This document shows positions 31,378 to 42,948 of a stretch of 64,000 nt of DNA, piece after piece. The notes below the pieces were generated by a model that had not been told where the DNA came from, did no database searches, and was given only the letters and a program-made list of their open reading frames with translations. This DNA comes from Misgurnus anguillicaudatus (Eukaryota > Chordata > Actinopteri > Cypriniformes > Cobitidae), in contig NW_027395277.1 of the NCBI RefSeq assembly GCF_027580225.2, forward strand, positions 2,483,001 to 2,547,000, in the 5' to 3' direction. Each line of letters opens with the position of its first letter. Positions within the stretch are counted from its first letter, which is position 1. Both the position numbers and the translations under genes were made by a program.

Positions 31378-34300
31378 GTAACCTGATGTGGCTTTAACTT
31401 TGTTCTTTATTATGAATACATTTAACATTCTTGATGGATGTAAATGAGCGTTGTTTTTATGCTACTGTATTCAAATAGTGTTTAATAGCATGTTTTTTTC
31501 TTCAGGTACAATATTGTTATCTTTGCAGGCATTGATGTCTTTTCACGTAAGGTAATATGCTTTATAATATGCTTTATATTCATATGCTTTTTCTTGATGA
31601 GCAAAACGACCCAAGAAAAAAGTCAAAACCAAAAATATCAAATTTAAGTGATTTTGTGCATAAAACAAGCAAAAAAAATCTGCCAATGGGGTAAGCAAAT
31701 TTTTCTTGAATTGTTTTTGAAATTAGTGTTTAAGAAAAATGTTCAAGATTTTTTTGCTTAACCCATTGGCAGATTTTTTTCTTGGGTCGTTTTGCTCATC
31801 AAGAAAAAGCATCTTAATTTAAGAATTTTTAGATATTTTTACTGAAAACAAGACAAAAATACTAAGAATTTTTTTCTTGAAAATCTTTTTGCAGTGTAGT
31901 GTAATGGTAATGTACTTCAATAATTATGACAAAACCAGATAAAGTTTTGTAGGGTATACTAAAACATTTAAATAATATTTGTAATAATAAGTAAATGTAA
32001 TTGTTTAAAAACATGTTTTAATGTGGTGTACGCCTTTTTCAGTATGAACTGTTTATTAAAGTATGATTATAATTTTTTATTACTGGTTAAAATGTTAGTT
32101 TTGCTCAAATAGTTTTTTTGTAAAACATTGTCCTTGTGTTGTTTTGTATAGATAATGTACCTGAGAGCTGCAGACAACAACCGATCTGACACAACCCTGT
32201 CTTTCTTCAGCCAGGCTGTTGAGAAATTTGGATGCCCACTAAAGTAAAAGCATTCATTAAGCTTTTATAAATGTGACTTAGAATAAACATTACTGGTGTG
32301 CATCTTGAGACAAAACAAGTTGGGGTTGTTTTAGTTAAAGGGATAGTTCACCCAAAATGAAAATGATGTCCTCATTTTCTCATCCTCATGTTGTTCTAAA
32401 CCTGTATGAATTAATTTTTTCTCACCAACACAAAAGAAGATATTTTAATAAATGATGGCAAACAGTTGATGGTACCCATTACATTCCATCTTATTTGTTT
32501 TTCCTACTATGGAAGTCAATGGTTACCATCAGCTGTGTGCTTACCACCATTTATCCTATCTTCTTTTGGGTTCAGAAAAAATACATTCGTAAAGGTTTTT
32601 TGGGTAAACTATCCCTTTAAGACAGATCAAACATGCATTTTAATCTGGGACAAAACATACACTGTAAAAAAAATGATTTTCAAGAAAAAAAATCTTAGTA
32701 TTTTTGTCTTGTTTTCAGTAAAATTATCTAAAAATTCTTAAATTAAGATGATTTTTCTTGATGATTAAAATGACCCAAGAAATAAGTCTAGTTTTTAGAC
32801 CAAAAATATCAAATTTAAGTGATTTTGACAATGGGGTAAGCAAAAAAATCTTGAACATTTTCTTAAACACTAAATTCAAGAAAAATTCAAGATAAATTTG
32901 CATACCCCATTGGCAGATTTTTTTGCTTGTTCATGCACAAAATCACTTAAATTTGATATTTTTGGTCTAAAAACTACTTATTTTCTTGGGTCATTTTACT
33001 CATCAAGAAAAAGCATCCTAATTTAAGAATTTTTAGATATTTTTTTTTACTGATAGCAAGACAAAAATACTAAGATTTTTTTTCTTGAAAATCATTTTTT
33101 GAAGTGTAAGCGCCTTCACTGCAAAAAATGACTTTCTCACTTAGTATTTTTGTCTTGATTTCAATAGAAATATTTTAAAATGATGATTTATCTTGTTGAG
33201 CAAAATGACCTAAGAAAAATATACAATTTAAGTAAATTTGAACTTAAAACAAGCAAAAATATCTGCCAATGGGGTAATAAAAAAAAAATTTAAAAACAAG
33301 TTTTCTTTTTTCTTAAACACTTAATTTAGGCAACATTTTCTCACTCCATTGGCAGATAATTTTGCTTGTTTCAAACACAAATTCACTTAAATTGTGTATT
33401 TTTTTGTCTAAAAACTAGACTTATTTTCTTAAGTCGTTTTGCTCATCAAGATAAAGCATCTTAATTTAAGATTTTTTTAGATATTGCTACTCAACACAAG
33501 ACAAAAATACTAAGCAAGAAAGTCATTTTTTGCAGTGTTGTCCGTGAAACAGGTTCTGTTTACATTTAGTTTGATATTACACACATAAGCATTTTTTAAA
33601 ATCGCAGCTAATGAGATATGAATGTAAATTTCTGTCTCTTTATTGTTTTATTATTGTATAGAGTTCAAGCTAATCACGGAGGAGAAAATAATGGTGTGGC
33701 TCGGTTGATGTTTACTGTACGTGGATCAGACAGTAACTGTTTTATAGCAGACAAAAGTGTCCACAGTCACAGGTAAGATTGTTTATTTCTTTAAATGTAT
33801 ACTTTAATCACAAAGTTTTAATGTAATTCGTCTGGGGTTTTTGTTTTAGATTAGAGAGCCTATGGCGTGATCTCTGGATAGGGGTCACTGGCTTATTCTA
33901 CCATATTTTACACACACTAGAGGAACAGGACATGCTGGATCTGAGTAGCGCTCTTCAATTATTTTGCTGCCATTTTGTGTTTTTGCCTCGACTGCAAGCA
34001 AACCTAGATTTGTTTCATGAGAGATGGGACAATCACCTGCTGACAACGGAGCAAAACCTCACACCAAACCAGCTGTGGGAGATCGGACAGATGGAAAATC
34101 CCATTGCTAAAACAGAGGTATTAAAGTAATTATATATTAAAAATAACATCAGAGACTTGAATGCTATTTGTGTTGTATTTATAATAACCAAATGAACTGT
34201 GAATTATGATGATGTAAATAATAAACCTTATGTTTTATGTTAGGAGATGACCATTCCTGATATCAAAAGAGAGGATAGTGGATCTATCGAAGATAAACAC

Positions 34301-34459
34301 ACGGCGATGAATGATCCACAGTTTAAAGGGCCTATAAGTCCTGAACATATGGAGCAGTTAAGACAAAGTATTAATCCTTTACAACCCTCCAAGTACAATG
34401 GCATGGACATTTATATGAGCACAGTTCAGTTTGTGCAAAATCTGCATACTGAAAAGTAG
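30932..34459 (+). CDS. Domesticated integrase/transposase gene, 392 residues in 6 coding exons
   Basis: Exons are 30932-31377, 31506-31551, 32152-32243, 33662-33772, 33850-34117 and 34244-34459; they sum to 1179 nt (392 codons plus stop) and every phase matches. Residues about 22-55 form a helix-turn-helix (ISRLLGVSRATLFRRL), and residues 85-115 resemble an IS3-type HTH_21 (GYRLIKEALKAQGY). Residues about 135-300 are an integrase core: HIDTNHKL (Asp142), FAGIDVFSRK, then VQANHGGEN, where the second catalytic Asp is Asn199, and HRLESLWRD with Glu234. The nearest transposons are probably IS3EU or Ginger types (inference). No terminal inverted repeats flank the gene, and the introns are filled with unrelated foldback elements. 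An upstream 5'-UTR exon may begin at 30785. The family is sure; loss of catalysis is inferred. I cannot name an established vertebrate gene. Confidence 0.85.
31506..31551 (+). CDS. Integrase gene coding exon 2
   Basis: A 46-bp exon (YNIVIFAGIDVFSRK) with acceptor TTCTTCAG and donor AAG|GTAATA. It matches the second core strand of integrases. Confidence 0.85.
31580..31896. repeat. Foldback element (CACTGCAAAAAAT family), left-truncated
   Basis: The right end gaaaatctttttgcagtg and the central ctgccaatggggtaagc with its inverse are present. The outer left arm is missing. It lies in intron 2 of the integrase gene. Confidence 0.65.
32152..32243 (+). CDS. Integrase gene coding exon 3
   Basis: A 92-bp exon (IMYLRAADNNRSDTT, FFSQAVEKFGCPL) with acceptor TTGTATAG and donor AA|GTAAAA. 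Confidence 0.85.
32335..32620. repeat. MITE of the 'aaagggatagtt' family
   Basis: The left end ttaaagggatagttcaccc and right end gggtaaactatccctttaa are inverted. It sits in intron 3 of the integrase gene. Confidence 0.8.
32660..33106. repeat. Complete foldback element (CACTGCAAAAAAT family)
   Basis: The ends cactgtaaaaaaaatgatttt and aaaatcattttttgaagtg are inverted and the arms pair over about 200 bp. It sits in intron 3 of the integrase gene. Confidence 0.75.
33117..33537. repeat. Complete foldback element, adjacent copy
   Basis: The ends cactgcaaaaaatgactttc and gaaagtcattttttgcagtg are perfectly inverted. It lies 10 bp from the previous copy. Confidence 0.8.
33662..33772 (+). CDS. Integrase gene coding exon 4 (second catalytic position, D to N)
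   Basis: A 111-bp exon encoding VQANHGGENNGVARLM. The family normally has xDHGGEN; here codon AAT replaces the Asp. It ends SVHSH plus two bases at donor AG|GTAAGA. Confidence 0.85.
33850..34117 (+). CDS. Integrase gene coding exon 5 (Glu motif and C-terminal core)
   Basis: A 268-bp exon with LESLWRDLWIGVTGLFYHIL, then HERWDNHLLTTEQNLTP and NQLWEIGQ. These are conserved features of the family's C-terminal region. The donor is GAG|GTATTA. Confidence 0.87.
34244..34459 (+). CDS. Integrase gene coding exon 6 (tail and stop)
   Basis: A 216-bp exon encoding a charged tail (EMTIPDIKREDSGS ... VQFVQNLHTEK) with a stop at 34457-34459. An AATAAA at 34533 is a likely polyadenylation signal. Confidence 0.8.
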   Translation, partial: EMTIPDIKREDSGSIEDKHTAMNDPQFKGPISPEHMEQLRQSINPLQPSKYNGMDIYMSTVQFVQNLHTEK

Positions 34460-34532
34460 ATCTTGTTGCATGTACTGTGCTTTTCATTATTTTTTAAACT
34501 GTGTATACTTTTTTACTAGTAGATCATTCATC

Positions 34533-34538
34533 AATAAA
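34533..34538 (+). promoter_or_regulatory. Likely polyadenylation signal of the integrase gene
   Basis: AATAAA lies 74 bp after the stop codon in an AT-rich 3' region. Confidence 0.5.
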
Positions 34539-35077
34539 CACAATTTCTTGTATAATCTTTTTTGTTGAGCACATTACAATGAACATTAAGTCCTTAAATA
34601 CAAAGCTAGCAAAGGACAAACCCACCCTCTACAGACATTAGACCTATCATCATGTCTGCTGTTAAAGCTGAGAAATATGTTTAATAACAAGTATGCTTTT
34701 TGTTTTGGTTGACTCCACTTGACTGAACAATTACCAGGTTAACTTTGCACAACTTTCCAGCTTCTTTATTGTTATAATGAGTTTGATAAACACTGATTGT
34801 TATGACTTTTACCTGTGAGTAAATCAATATCACCTCCATCTGTCATGTGCTTAACATTGTATGAGATGTTCCTTGAAAAATACTGTTTGTTTGCTGAAAT
34901 ATGTTGGATATAATAAACTGAAATAAATGTGCAGTTATATTTTGTTTTTAAGTTAGCACATGACTGTTTACTCCACATACAATAGAAAAAGATGAATATT
35001 TATGAAATACTAATACAGAGATGTTACTGTTTTGTATTTTTTAAACAACCCTGTAATAAGATTCAGTTTCTATTATA

Positions 35078-35448
35078 CACTGCAAAAAATTATTTTCAAG
35101 AAAAAAATTCTTAGTTTTTTGGTCTTAAAACTAGACTTATTTTTTCAAGAAAATACATCTTAATTAAATATATATTTTTAAAAATACAAATCTTACTGAT
35201 AAATCCAGCTAAAACCAGCATAAGCTGGTAGCTGGTTTTAGCTGGTTGTAGATGGCAGTAGCTGGTTTAAGCTGGTCCTCCCCGTCTGGCAAAGCTGGTT
35301 TAAAAAGTGATCAAAGCACAGCTAGACCAGCTTGCTACACCAGCAAAACCAGCTAAAACCAAGCTGGGAGACCAGATACAACCAGCTCACCAGCTTATGC
35401 TGGTCTTAGCTGGAATTTTCAGTAGGGTAAGAAAATATTTTTTGCAGT
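35078..35448. repeat. Foldback element interrupted by an ACCAGC-rich element
   Basis: The ends cactgcaaaaaattattttc and aaatattttttgcagt belong to the foldback family. The insert at about 35195-35428 is a separate repeat. Confidence 0.6.
35195..35428. repeat. ACCAGC/GCTGGT-rich palindromic element
   Basis: Many agctggtttta and taaaaccagct units occur around an inverted structure ending in cagtaggg. A second copy is at 37147-37371. Confidence 0.7.
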
Positions 35449-35514
35449 ATAATGACTGTATGTATGTAAGTAAAACAAATCCAAACATTTAACTGACCAG
35501 TCCAACATTAAATA

Positions 35515-35672
35515 CACTGAAAAAAATTCAATTTACTACATTTTTTTTAAACTTAAGTTGTTGCAATCAATTTATTTAAGCTACATTTAACCAATTGTAA
35601 AATACAATAAAAAAAGTTTTGTTTAAATGTAGCTTAAATAAATTGATTGCAACCACTTACCTTTTTTCAGTG
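35515..35672. repeat. Hairpin MITE, relative of 2230-2434
   Basis: The arms ttgcaatcaatttatttaagc and gcttaaataaattgattgcaa pair, and the ends cactgaaaaaa and ttttttcagtg match. Confidence 0.75.
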
Positions 35673-35700
35673 TAGTCTCAAACCAAACTTTTACTATTAT

Positions 35701-35955
35701 TGCTGCGTTCCAGGCAGGCTTTTAAACTCGTGAGTTACGACTTCAAAACCACGACTCACGACCTTATGCGTTCCAGGCAGCCTGTAACTCGTGTTTTTAC
35801 AACCTTCTACCGGTGAAAGTGCACTGGAACGGCAGTCAAACCCGTGACTTCCCACCCGTGAACTCGTACTAGATCGATGTACTCCCAGTTCAGAGTCGTG
35901 ACTCGTGGTTTTGAACTCGTGAGTTACGGGTTACCGGTTGCCTGGAACGCAGCAT
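35701..35955. repeat. hAT-type MITE (tgctgcgttccaggca ends)
   Basis: The left end tgctgcgttccaggcaggct and right end tgcctggaacgcagca are inverted, with internal acgactcacg / cgtgactcgtgg blocks. Confidence 0.7.
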
Positions 35956-36059
35956 AATTTCTCTCATTATATTGTAGTCCAACATATTAGTTTCCTAGCA
36001 ATAATATTATAGGTAATTGTAAGAGAAAATAAATATCCAGCTATCTCCAACCCCCATTC

Positions 36060-36352
36060 CCCCCTATCGTGTTACAAGTCGTTTTTGTTCATGTTGTAAG
36101 ATGTATTGACTATGTGCTTATGTTGCTGAGGTGTTTTTTCCCTGTTCCCAAACTGTACTCCTTTTGGAGCACAGTCTGGGGGTTTGTTTTTTTAACCTAC
36201 CCTCCCTCATGTAATGCTGTACTTCTTCTCAATGCTCTGTCGATCTGTTCTGTCTACCCTCCCTTGTTTTTTTTATGTATTGTATGTATGGACAGGTTGA
36301 TGGCTGTAATTTCGTTGTACTTGTACAATGACAAATAAAGCTTCATTCATTC
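36060..36352 (+). mobile_element. LINE 3' tail
   Basis: The end gatggctgtaatttcgttgtacttgtacaatgacaaataaag is a typical fish LINE 3' terminus. No coding part was recognised. Confidence 0.5.
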
Positions 36353-36427
36353 AGTAGTGAAAAACTTTATTGAATTAAAGTAGGCTTCACACAAGTAATG
36401 ACCCTGTGATTTGCTGTTTTATAAGAT

Positions 36428-36524
36428 GGGTAACAGCGCCACCTACTGCATATACCATGTTACTGGCGGGGAAGCGTTGCCTCTTAATTGACTAGATAAC
36501 TAGTCAGTGGCTGGTAAAGAGTTA
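36428..36524. repeat. Remnant of the taactcttt element
   Basis: The block gcggggaagcgttgcctctt, continuing aattgactagataac and ending aaagagttaa, matches the right end of 1259-1757. Confidence 0.55.
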
Positions 36525-36628
36525 ATGTTTGTAACCTCTGAAGGCATTTCTGTTGTCAAGGTCACCCTGACACGACGCTTTAATATTGTGACATCATAAA
36601 GGGCACGCTCAAATCATCGCGTGTGGAA

Positions 36629-36700
36629 CAGCACGAGTCGTTCATGCGTCACATCTGAAGTTCGCGCCTCCTGACAGCTGCTGGATTTATCCTCCAAAAG
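36629..36700 (+). promoter_or_regulatory. Second copy of the integrase-gene first exon/promoter-like segment
   Basis: The sequence agcacgagtcgttcatgcgt ... cctccaaaag followed by GTATTTGTCTTTTATTAAA is homologous to 29120-29182. Flanking similarity extends to gctagatggcagca near 37015 versus actagatggcactgcagca near 29645. It may be a duplicated promoter without its coding exons. Confidence 0.35.
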
Positions 36701-37146
36701 GTATTTGTCTTTTATTAAACTTTTATGATGTTTGCTTATAGTAGTCGTTTTAAATGCAGTATTGCTTACAGAAGTAACGAAATAGAGCAAATCAATCATA
36801 TAAATCAAGTTTGTTATTGAGCTGTATCTCCAGCAAAAGAAGAAATTAAGTGATTTTAACTGCAGTCCGCGCGTTTTCCCCAACACTGAAGTGAATTATT
36901 TTAACTCTTCTATTTAAAATTAATATTATGTACGATTTCATATGATAGTAAAATCGCTTTTCGCTAAGTAATAATTACAGAAAAATCATTGTTAAACAAT
37001 TTTCGTGTGTCGCTAGATGGCAGCACAAACACAAAAAACGACAGCAAAATGAACAACATTCATTATAAAAGCTCAGAAGCTAATTAAACACTGAAAAATA
37101 CACTAATGGTTAGGGTTTATTGTTTATTGTTTGTATTGTACCATAC

Positions 37147-37371
37147 ATCCCTACTGAAAAATACTCCTAAAATCAGCATAAGCAGGTGGGCTGGTTTTAG
37201 CTGGTTTTGCTGGTGTAGCAAGCTGGTGTAGCTGTGTTTTGGTCACTTTTTAAGCTGGTCTAGCTGGACATAACTGGCCAGGCTGAGAGGACCAACTTAA
37301 ACCAGCTACTGCCACCTTAAACCAGCTAAAACCAGCTAATGCTGGTCTTAGCTGGATTATTCAGTAGGGAT
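37147..37371. repeat. ACCAGC-rich palindromic element, second copy
   Basis: The ends atccctactgaaaaat and attattcagtagggat are inverted and flank multiple gctggtttta units. Confidence 0.75.
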
Positions 37372-38179
37372 AATAGGTAGATAGAAATGGATTACAGTTT
37401 TTCTCAGTCTTTTTGGAGCATTTCTCAGATCAGAAATTAATTTTTCAAAACAAGTTGTTAAACCTCAACATCATCAAGTCAGTTGTGCACAACATAAAAG
37501 CAAATTCTCATTGTTTTGGACACATTGTAAATGCTTTGGTACAATCATGCACTTGATCATGTAAACTTTTCTGCTGTTTGCTACATTTTTAATTACTAAT
37601 GTAATTTTTCATCAAAATACATTATACTGGTTTCTGTTGAATAGTCTTACACCTCAAAACATTGAGAAATTAGTCCATCACATAAGTCATGAGATGCAGA
37701 ATGGTTGACCTTTTTGTGATAATATGTTTTTTTGTGGACTGAATTGATAAATTGCTGAAGGGGAATGATTGTGTGAAGTGTAAAATGACTGTATTATGAG
37801 GGATTATTTGGTAAGCTGCGAGGAAAGATATCTGTTGTGATTGTGGATGAGATTCTGGCTTACAGCCTGGGACATCAGGAGAAAATTTTGAGTTGAGATT
37901 AGATTTTTTTCACATTATATAGTGAAGCTTTCATGTTTTGTTATGTTGAATTTGTACTGTAAAGTATGATATTTTGAGGAATATTTGTAACCAAACTTAT
38001 CTGAGGCCCCATTGATTTCTAGTAGAATAAAGGAATACTATGGAAGTCAATGGGGCCTCTGATCAGTTTGGTTACAAACATTTCTCAAAATATCTTCCTT
38101 TGTGTTAATCTGAGCAAGGAAAATATACAGGTTTGTAACAACATAAAGTAAATGATAACAGGATTTAAATTTTTCTGAA

Positions 38180-40607
38180 AGCCCGCCTCTCTTACATTAC
38201 GTAAGCAAAGCCATATGGCCAAAAATATATATTTTAAGATATGCAAAAATGGCCAAAAAATATTTTTGCTGAAATATTTTTTGGAATATATTTACAAAAA
38301 TATTTTTTCACCATTTTATATATATATATATTATAGACGGTTTCAGCAGTAACAACATAAACAAGCGGCTGTCGTTGTCCGCACGTAACTTCCAGTAAAC
38401 TCCGCTAAAAATAAATAACAACAAAGTACTTTAAACGTAGTTTATTTATATAACACGCAAAAAACAACACATAGATTACATAGGAATCCAAAACATTTGT
38501 TATTTTCGACAAGACATTTGTTCAATAGATCAGTTTAGCAACTAGTCAGACCATTAAAAAAACGAAACCTAAAGTAAAGTTTGGATCCAGACGTGTATCA
38601 TGTGGGTCCGATGAAACCGTCTATAGAATTTATATTCACATTGCATAGGAGACAAGTTTTGAATATGTTAAAATTAATTTTATTTTCAACTGCATAAAAA
38701 TACTTATAATTTTATATTGTAAACATACTTACACATTTTTTAAAAACTTTAATATTTTGGCCAGGAAAAATATATTTTTTGCTGTATAGGTTGTAAAATT
38801 GCCCCTGACATTTGGAAATATATGTTAATATGAAAATTAAAACTAAATATATTTTCAAATAAAAAATGTATTAAATTAAGGTTTACTTTTTACAAAATGC
38901 TGCGACTGTTGATTGCATTAAGTGTCTAGCGTTGCACACTTTGAGTGCATCATCCACAAAGTTAAAGTACACTTTATTTTTGGGTATTTTTAGTGTGAAC
39001 AATACTTACAGTATTTAAAAATAAAAACTTCATCCTATTGACAATGAAAGCAGTGCTATAGTGAATTATGTTGTATTTTTATATTGTATATTGATGTTGA
39101 GTGTTTCTGCATTAAGTTCTAGATGAGAGTTGAGTTGCCGTGACAACCGTGACGCATCATCAGTCAACAAAGAGCAACACCAAACTCTCATCTCTCTCAA
39201 CTCTTCTCCTTTATTGTAAAAGGTTAGTAAAAATTATTACATTTCAAAGAAAAAACATTGTAATTCACACGCTTTAATATAAAAGTAAAGTTTTTATCGA
39301 ATATTTGGTAACATTTTAACATTAACATTAATAAATCCATCAACTAACATGAACAAACAATCAACTATATAGTTTTTCAGCATGTATTAATTCTTTTTAA
39401 TGTTAGTTAATATCAATACAGTTATTCATGTTAGTTCCTGGTGCATTAATTACAGTTTTTCTCAGTTGCTTTGAAGCTTACAATCAGAAAAATCTGTATA
39501 AACATTATGGATGTCCTGCAAAAGCCTGTAACTTGTTCAAAATCCTTTTTTCATCTCTCAAAAGTAATTTTTACGTCAGTGAAGATGTCAGTGCCATCAA
39601 AATAGCAAATCCGTGTGTCATTATTCATGAACAAGACAGTCAAAATGTTTAGTCATGTTGTCAATATACCAAGTGTACCTACACAATTATAAGTGTCAGT
39701 ATTTTCTGATGTAAACTGTGATGAATTCACCTTTTTACCATTTTTAATGCTAAATTGTATATTGGACCGCTGACCTTTTTGCTGCCCTGTTTGACTCTCA
39801 TTATAAAGGTAAGTGTGCAGTTTTATAGTCTTATCAGTATTTTATAAATGTTAAAAAACATCACTGCAAACACACAAAGACGACTTAGTAAGACTGAAAA
39901 ACTCCATTAATAGTTCAAGTTTATTGGTTAGTTAAATAGTCACTTTTGACAGTTTAGGCTAAAAAAAGTCCAATGAAGTTCAACGACAGCAGGAGTTCAA
40001 AATGCTTCAGCGTCACGTGATTCATGTTGACTTCAGATACTTCCAGAAAGTTGATAGCAGGCCAATCAAAAACACTGAATTAGAGGCAACAAGCTTTCAT
40101 TTTTGGATCAAAAAATGCATCGATGTACAATATTTATATAACACACCGATATGTGTATGTACACAGCAAAACCCGCATTGTTAAATTAACACTCTTCAGA
40201 CAAGGTTTAGCTAAAGCCAGAACTTAGTTAAATTAAATTGATGTCTTAGAAAAAGATGCTACTTGTGTGGGAGACAAATCAATGGCACTGGCATATTTTA
40301 AGATCTGTTATTTTTAGTTGCGATAACTCAAATAAATGTCTTAATCTAGGACTATCCTTTAAAGGTACCCCGATTATCCAGACTTGTATGCTTTAATACT
40401 TTATATTTGCCTTCAACTACTAAAATTCATTGATAGAAACACATTAAATATATGAATTACTTTAAAAACCCCAACATGTAATACTCATTTTAATCTATTT
40501 GGACTAATTTTGAATGGCCATCAGGCTGGTTTTGTTTCACGGATCTGGCAACCCTGTTTATAATCACATAATTTTATAATCTACTGATTGAAGACTTGTT
40601 TATCATG
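38180..40607. repeat. Segmental duplication, copy A
   Basis: This block matches 40905-43802 in order: cccgcctctct start, aatatatt-rich part, cattttgagtgcatcatcc part, gatgagagttgagttgccgtgac, gtaagtgtgcagttttatagtc, the frame beginning MLQRHVIHVDF at 40002, and the end ttatcat. Copy A contains the MITE 38332-38626, which is absent from copy B. Confidence 0.8.
38332..38626. repeat. MITE with atagacggtttca inverted ends, second copy
   Basis: The ends tatagacggtttcagcag and gatgaaaccgtctata are inverted, and the interior matches 5253-5530. Its absence from copy B of the segmental duplication dates the insertion after that duplication. Confidence 0.8.
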
Positions 40608-42355
40608 TAGTGGAAATTATTCATAAGCTCTGTCCCAAATGACATACTATACACTATGCACTTAAACTACGCACTATGTACTCACCCATCTAGTGTATGA
40701 ATTTTAGAAGAGTCATATTATTTCAAATAAAATAACACTTAATGGTTTTGTACTAACCAGAAATGTAAGCGTTTCCCTGATGACATCAAATTCATACTGT
40801 AGTACAATGCAAGTCAATGAATATCAATTTGTACACTGTTCTTGTAATATCATTGTTATTTATTTTGTTCAACATGACTTCAGTAAGCATCAGACTGTCT
40901 TCGCCCCGCCTCTCTTTCGGAATGTAAGCAAACCCATACGGCAAAAATATATGTTAAAACATATTTCAAAATATACAGAAAATGGCAACAACAAAAAACA
41001 TCGCTGAAATATATTTACAAAATTATTATTTTTTTATATATTTTAAAATGTAATTTAAAAATAAATGTATTTTTAAAGCATTTATATTCACATCGCATGG
41101 TAGAAAAGTTTTGAAAATGTTAAAATTAATTATATATTTAACTGCAAAAATATACTGATAATTTTATATAATTTAAACATATTTATACATTTTATAATTT
41201 TTTTTATATTTTGGCCAGGAACAATATATTTTTTTGCTGTATAGGTTGTAAAATTGCCCCTGAAATACATTTTAAAATATATGTTAATGTATGAAGGTTA
41301 AAACGAAATGTATTTTCAAATAAAAAAAAATTTGGTTTGTCTTTTTTCAGATTTCTTTCAGATATTTTGGGGTTAGGAAGAACCAATAAATATAAAAACC
41401 AAATATTTTTCTTTGATCACGAAGCAGTGTATTTGTCCATGTTTGTGTACAGGTTCCAGTTACACAGAATTAAGTATTATGGTGCAAACAACCAAAAAAT
41501 GTGTTGTCCACGTATGTGGACATCCAGATCTTAGGAGTTTAAAACATATTTTTGGCCAGAGAAATGTATTTTTTTGTCGTATGGGAAGCCGCGACTGTTG
41601 ATTGAATTAAGTGTAAAGTGTTGCACACTTGAAGTGGAGTGCACTTGAAGTGCATCATCCACATACTTAAAGTACACTTTATTTTTGGTTATTTTTAGTG
41701 TAAACACTACTTACAATATTCATACTAGAAAATGGCTTAGAATAGTGCATAAGTGTGTGATTTGAGACGCCCCTTTCAAGTCCTATTGGATAATCAAAAT
41801 ATTGTCAGTGTATTAAAACCTTCAGGAAAAATGTTTAAAAACATTTAAAAATAAAAACTTCATCCTATTGACAATGAAAGCAGTGCTATAGTGAATTATG
41901 TTGTAAAAATGTTAAAATCTTTCAAAATAAGAGACTTTATCCTATTTACAATGAAAGCAGTGCTATAGTGAATTATGTTGTATTTTTATATTGTATATTG
42001 ATGTTGAGTGTTTCTGCATGAAGTTCTAGATGAGAGTTGAGTTGCCGTGACAACCGTGACGCATCATCAGTCAACAAAGAGCAAAACCAAACTCTCATCT
42101 CTCTCAACTCTTCTCTTTTATTGTAAAAGGTTAGTAAAAATTATTACATTTCAAAGAAAAAAACATTGTAATTCACACGCTTTAATATTAAAGTTTTTAT
42201 CGAATATTTGGTAACATTTTAACATTAACATTAATAAATCCATCAACTAACATGAACAAACAATCAACTATATAGTTTTTCAGCATCTATTAATTCTTGT
42301 TAATGTTAGTTATTATCAATACAGTTATTCATGTTAGTTCCTGGTGCATTCATTA

Positions 42356-42753
42356 TAGTTTTTCTCAGTTGTTTTGAAGCTTAAAATCAAAACAATCTGT
42401 ATAAACATTATGGATGTCCTGCAAAAGCCTGTAACTTGTTCAAAATCCTTTTTTCATCTCTCAAAAGTAATTTTTACATCAGTGAACATGTCAGTGCCAT
42501 CAAAATAGCAAATCCGTGTGTCATTGTTCATGAACAAGACAGTCAAAATGTTTAGTCATGTTGTCAATATACCAAGTGTACCTACACAATTATAAGTGTC
42601 AGTATTTTCTGATGTAAACTGTGATGAATTCACCTTTTTATCATTTTTAATGCTAAATTGTATATTGGACAATTATTATAATAATCTGCATGATAAAACT
42701 TTTATTTCTAATCTGAGAAATGCTCCAAAGAGACTGAGAAAAACTGTAATAAG
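42356..42753. repeat. Tc1-like MITE (attacagtttttctcagt ends) in copy B
   Basis: The left end attatagtttttctcagttg and right end gactgagaaaaactgtaat are inverted. In copy A (from about 39450) the right end is missing. Confidence 0.6.
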
Positions 42754-42779
42754 TAAAAAATTTATTATATACAGTCATG

Positions 42780-42948
42780 TGACGAAGACAAATGCAATTT
42801 GTCATCTCCAGTTCATCTAACCTGCATGTTTTTACCTGTAGGAGGAGACGGGAATACCTGGAGTAAACCCACGCTGACACCGGAAGAACATGCAAACCCC
42901 ACACAGAAAGCCCACCTGACCTAACTGGGGCTCGAACCCCTGACCTTT
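42780..42948. repeat. Dispersed repeat with caccggaagaacatgcaaacccc
   Basis: The stretch acctgtaggaggagacggga through ggggctcgaacccctgacc resembles a widely dispersed fish LINE/SINE-derived repeat. The family name is uncertain. Confidence 0.4.

Noticed and set aside
40002..40184. Frame MLQRHVIHVDF, repeated at 43171
   Set aside because: The conservation between the two copies is explained by segmental duplication. The frame diverges after about 38 codons and resembles no protein.
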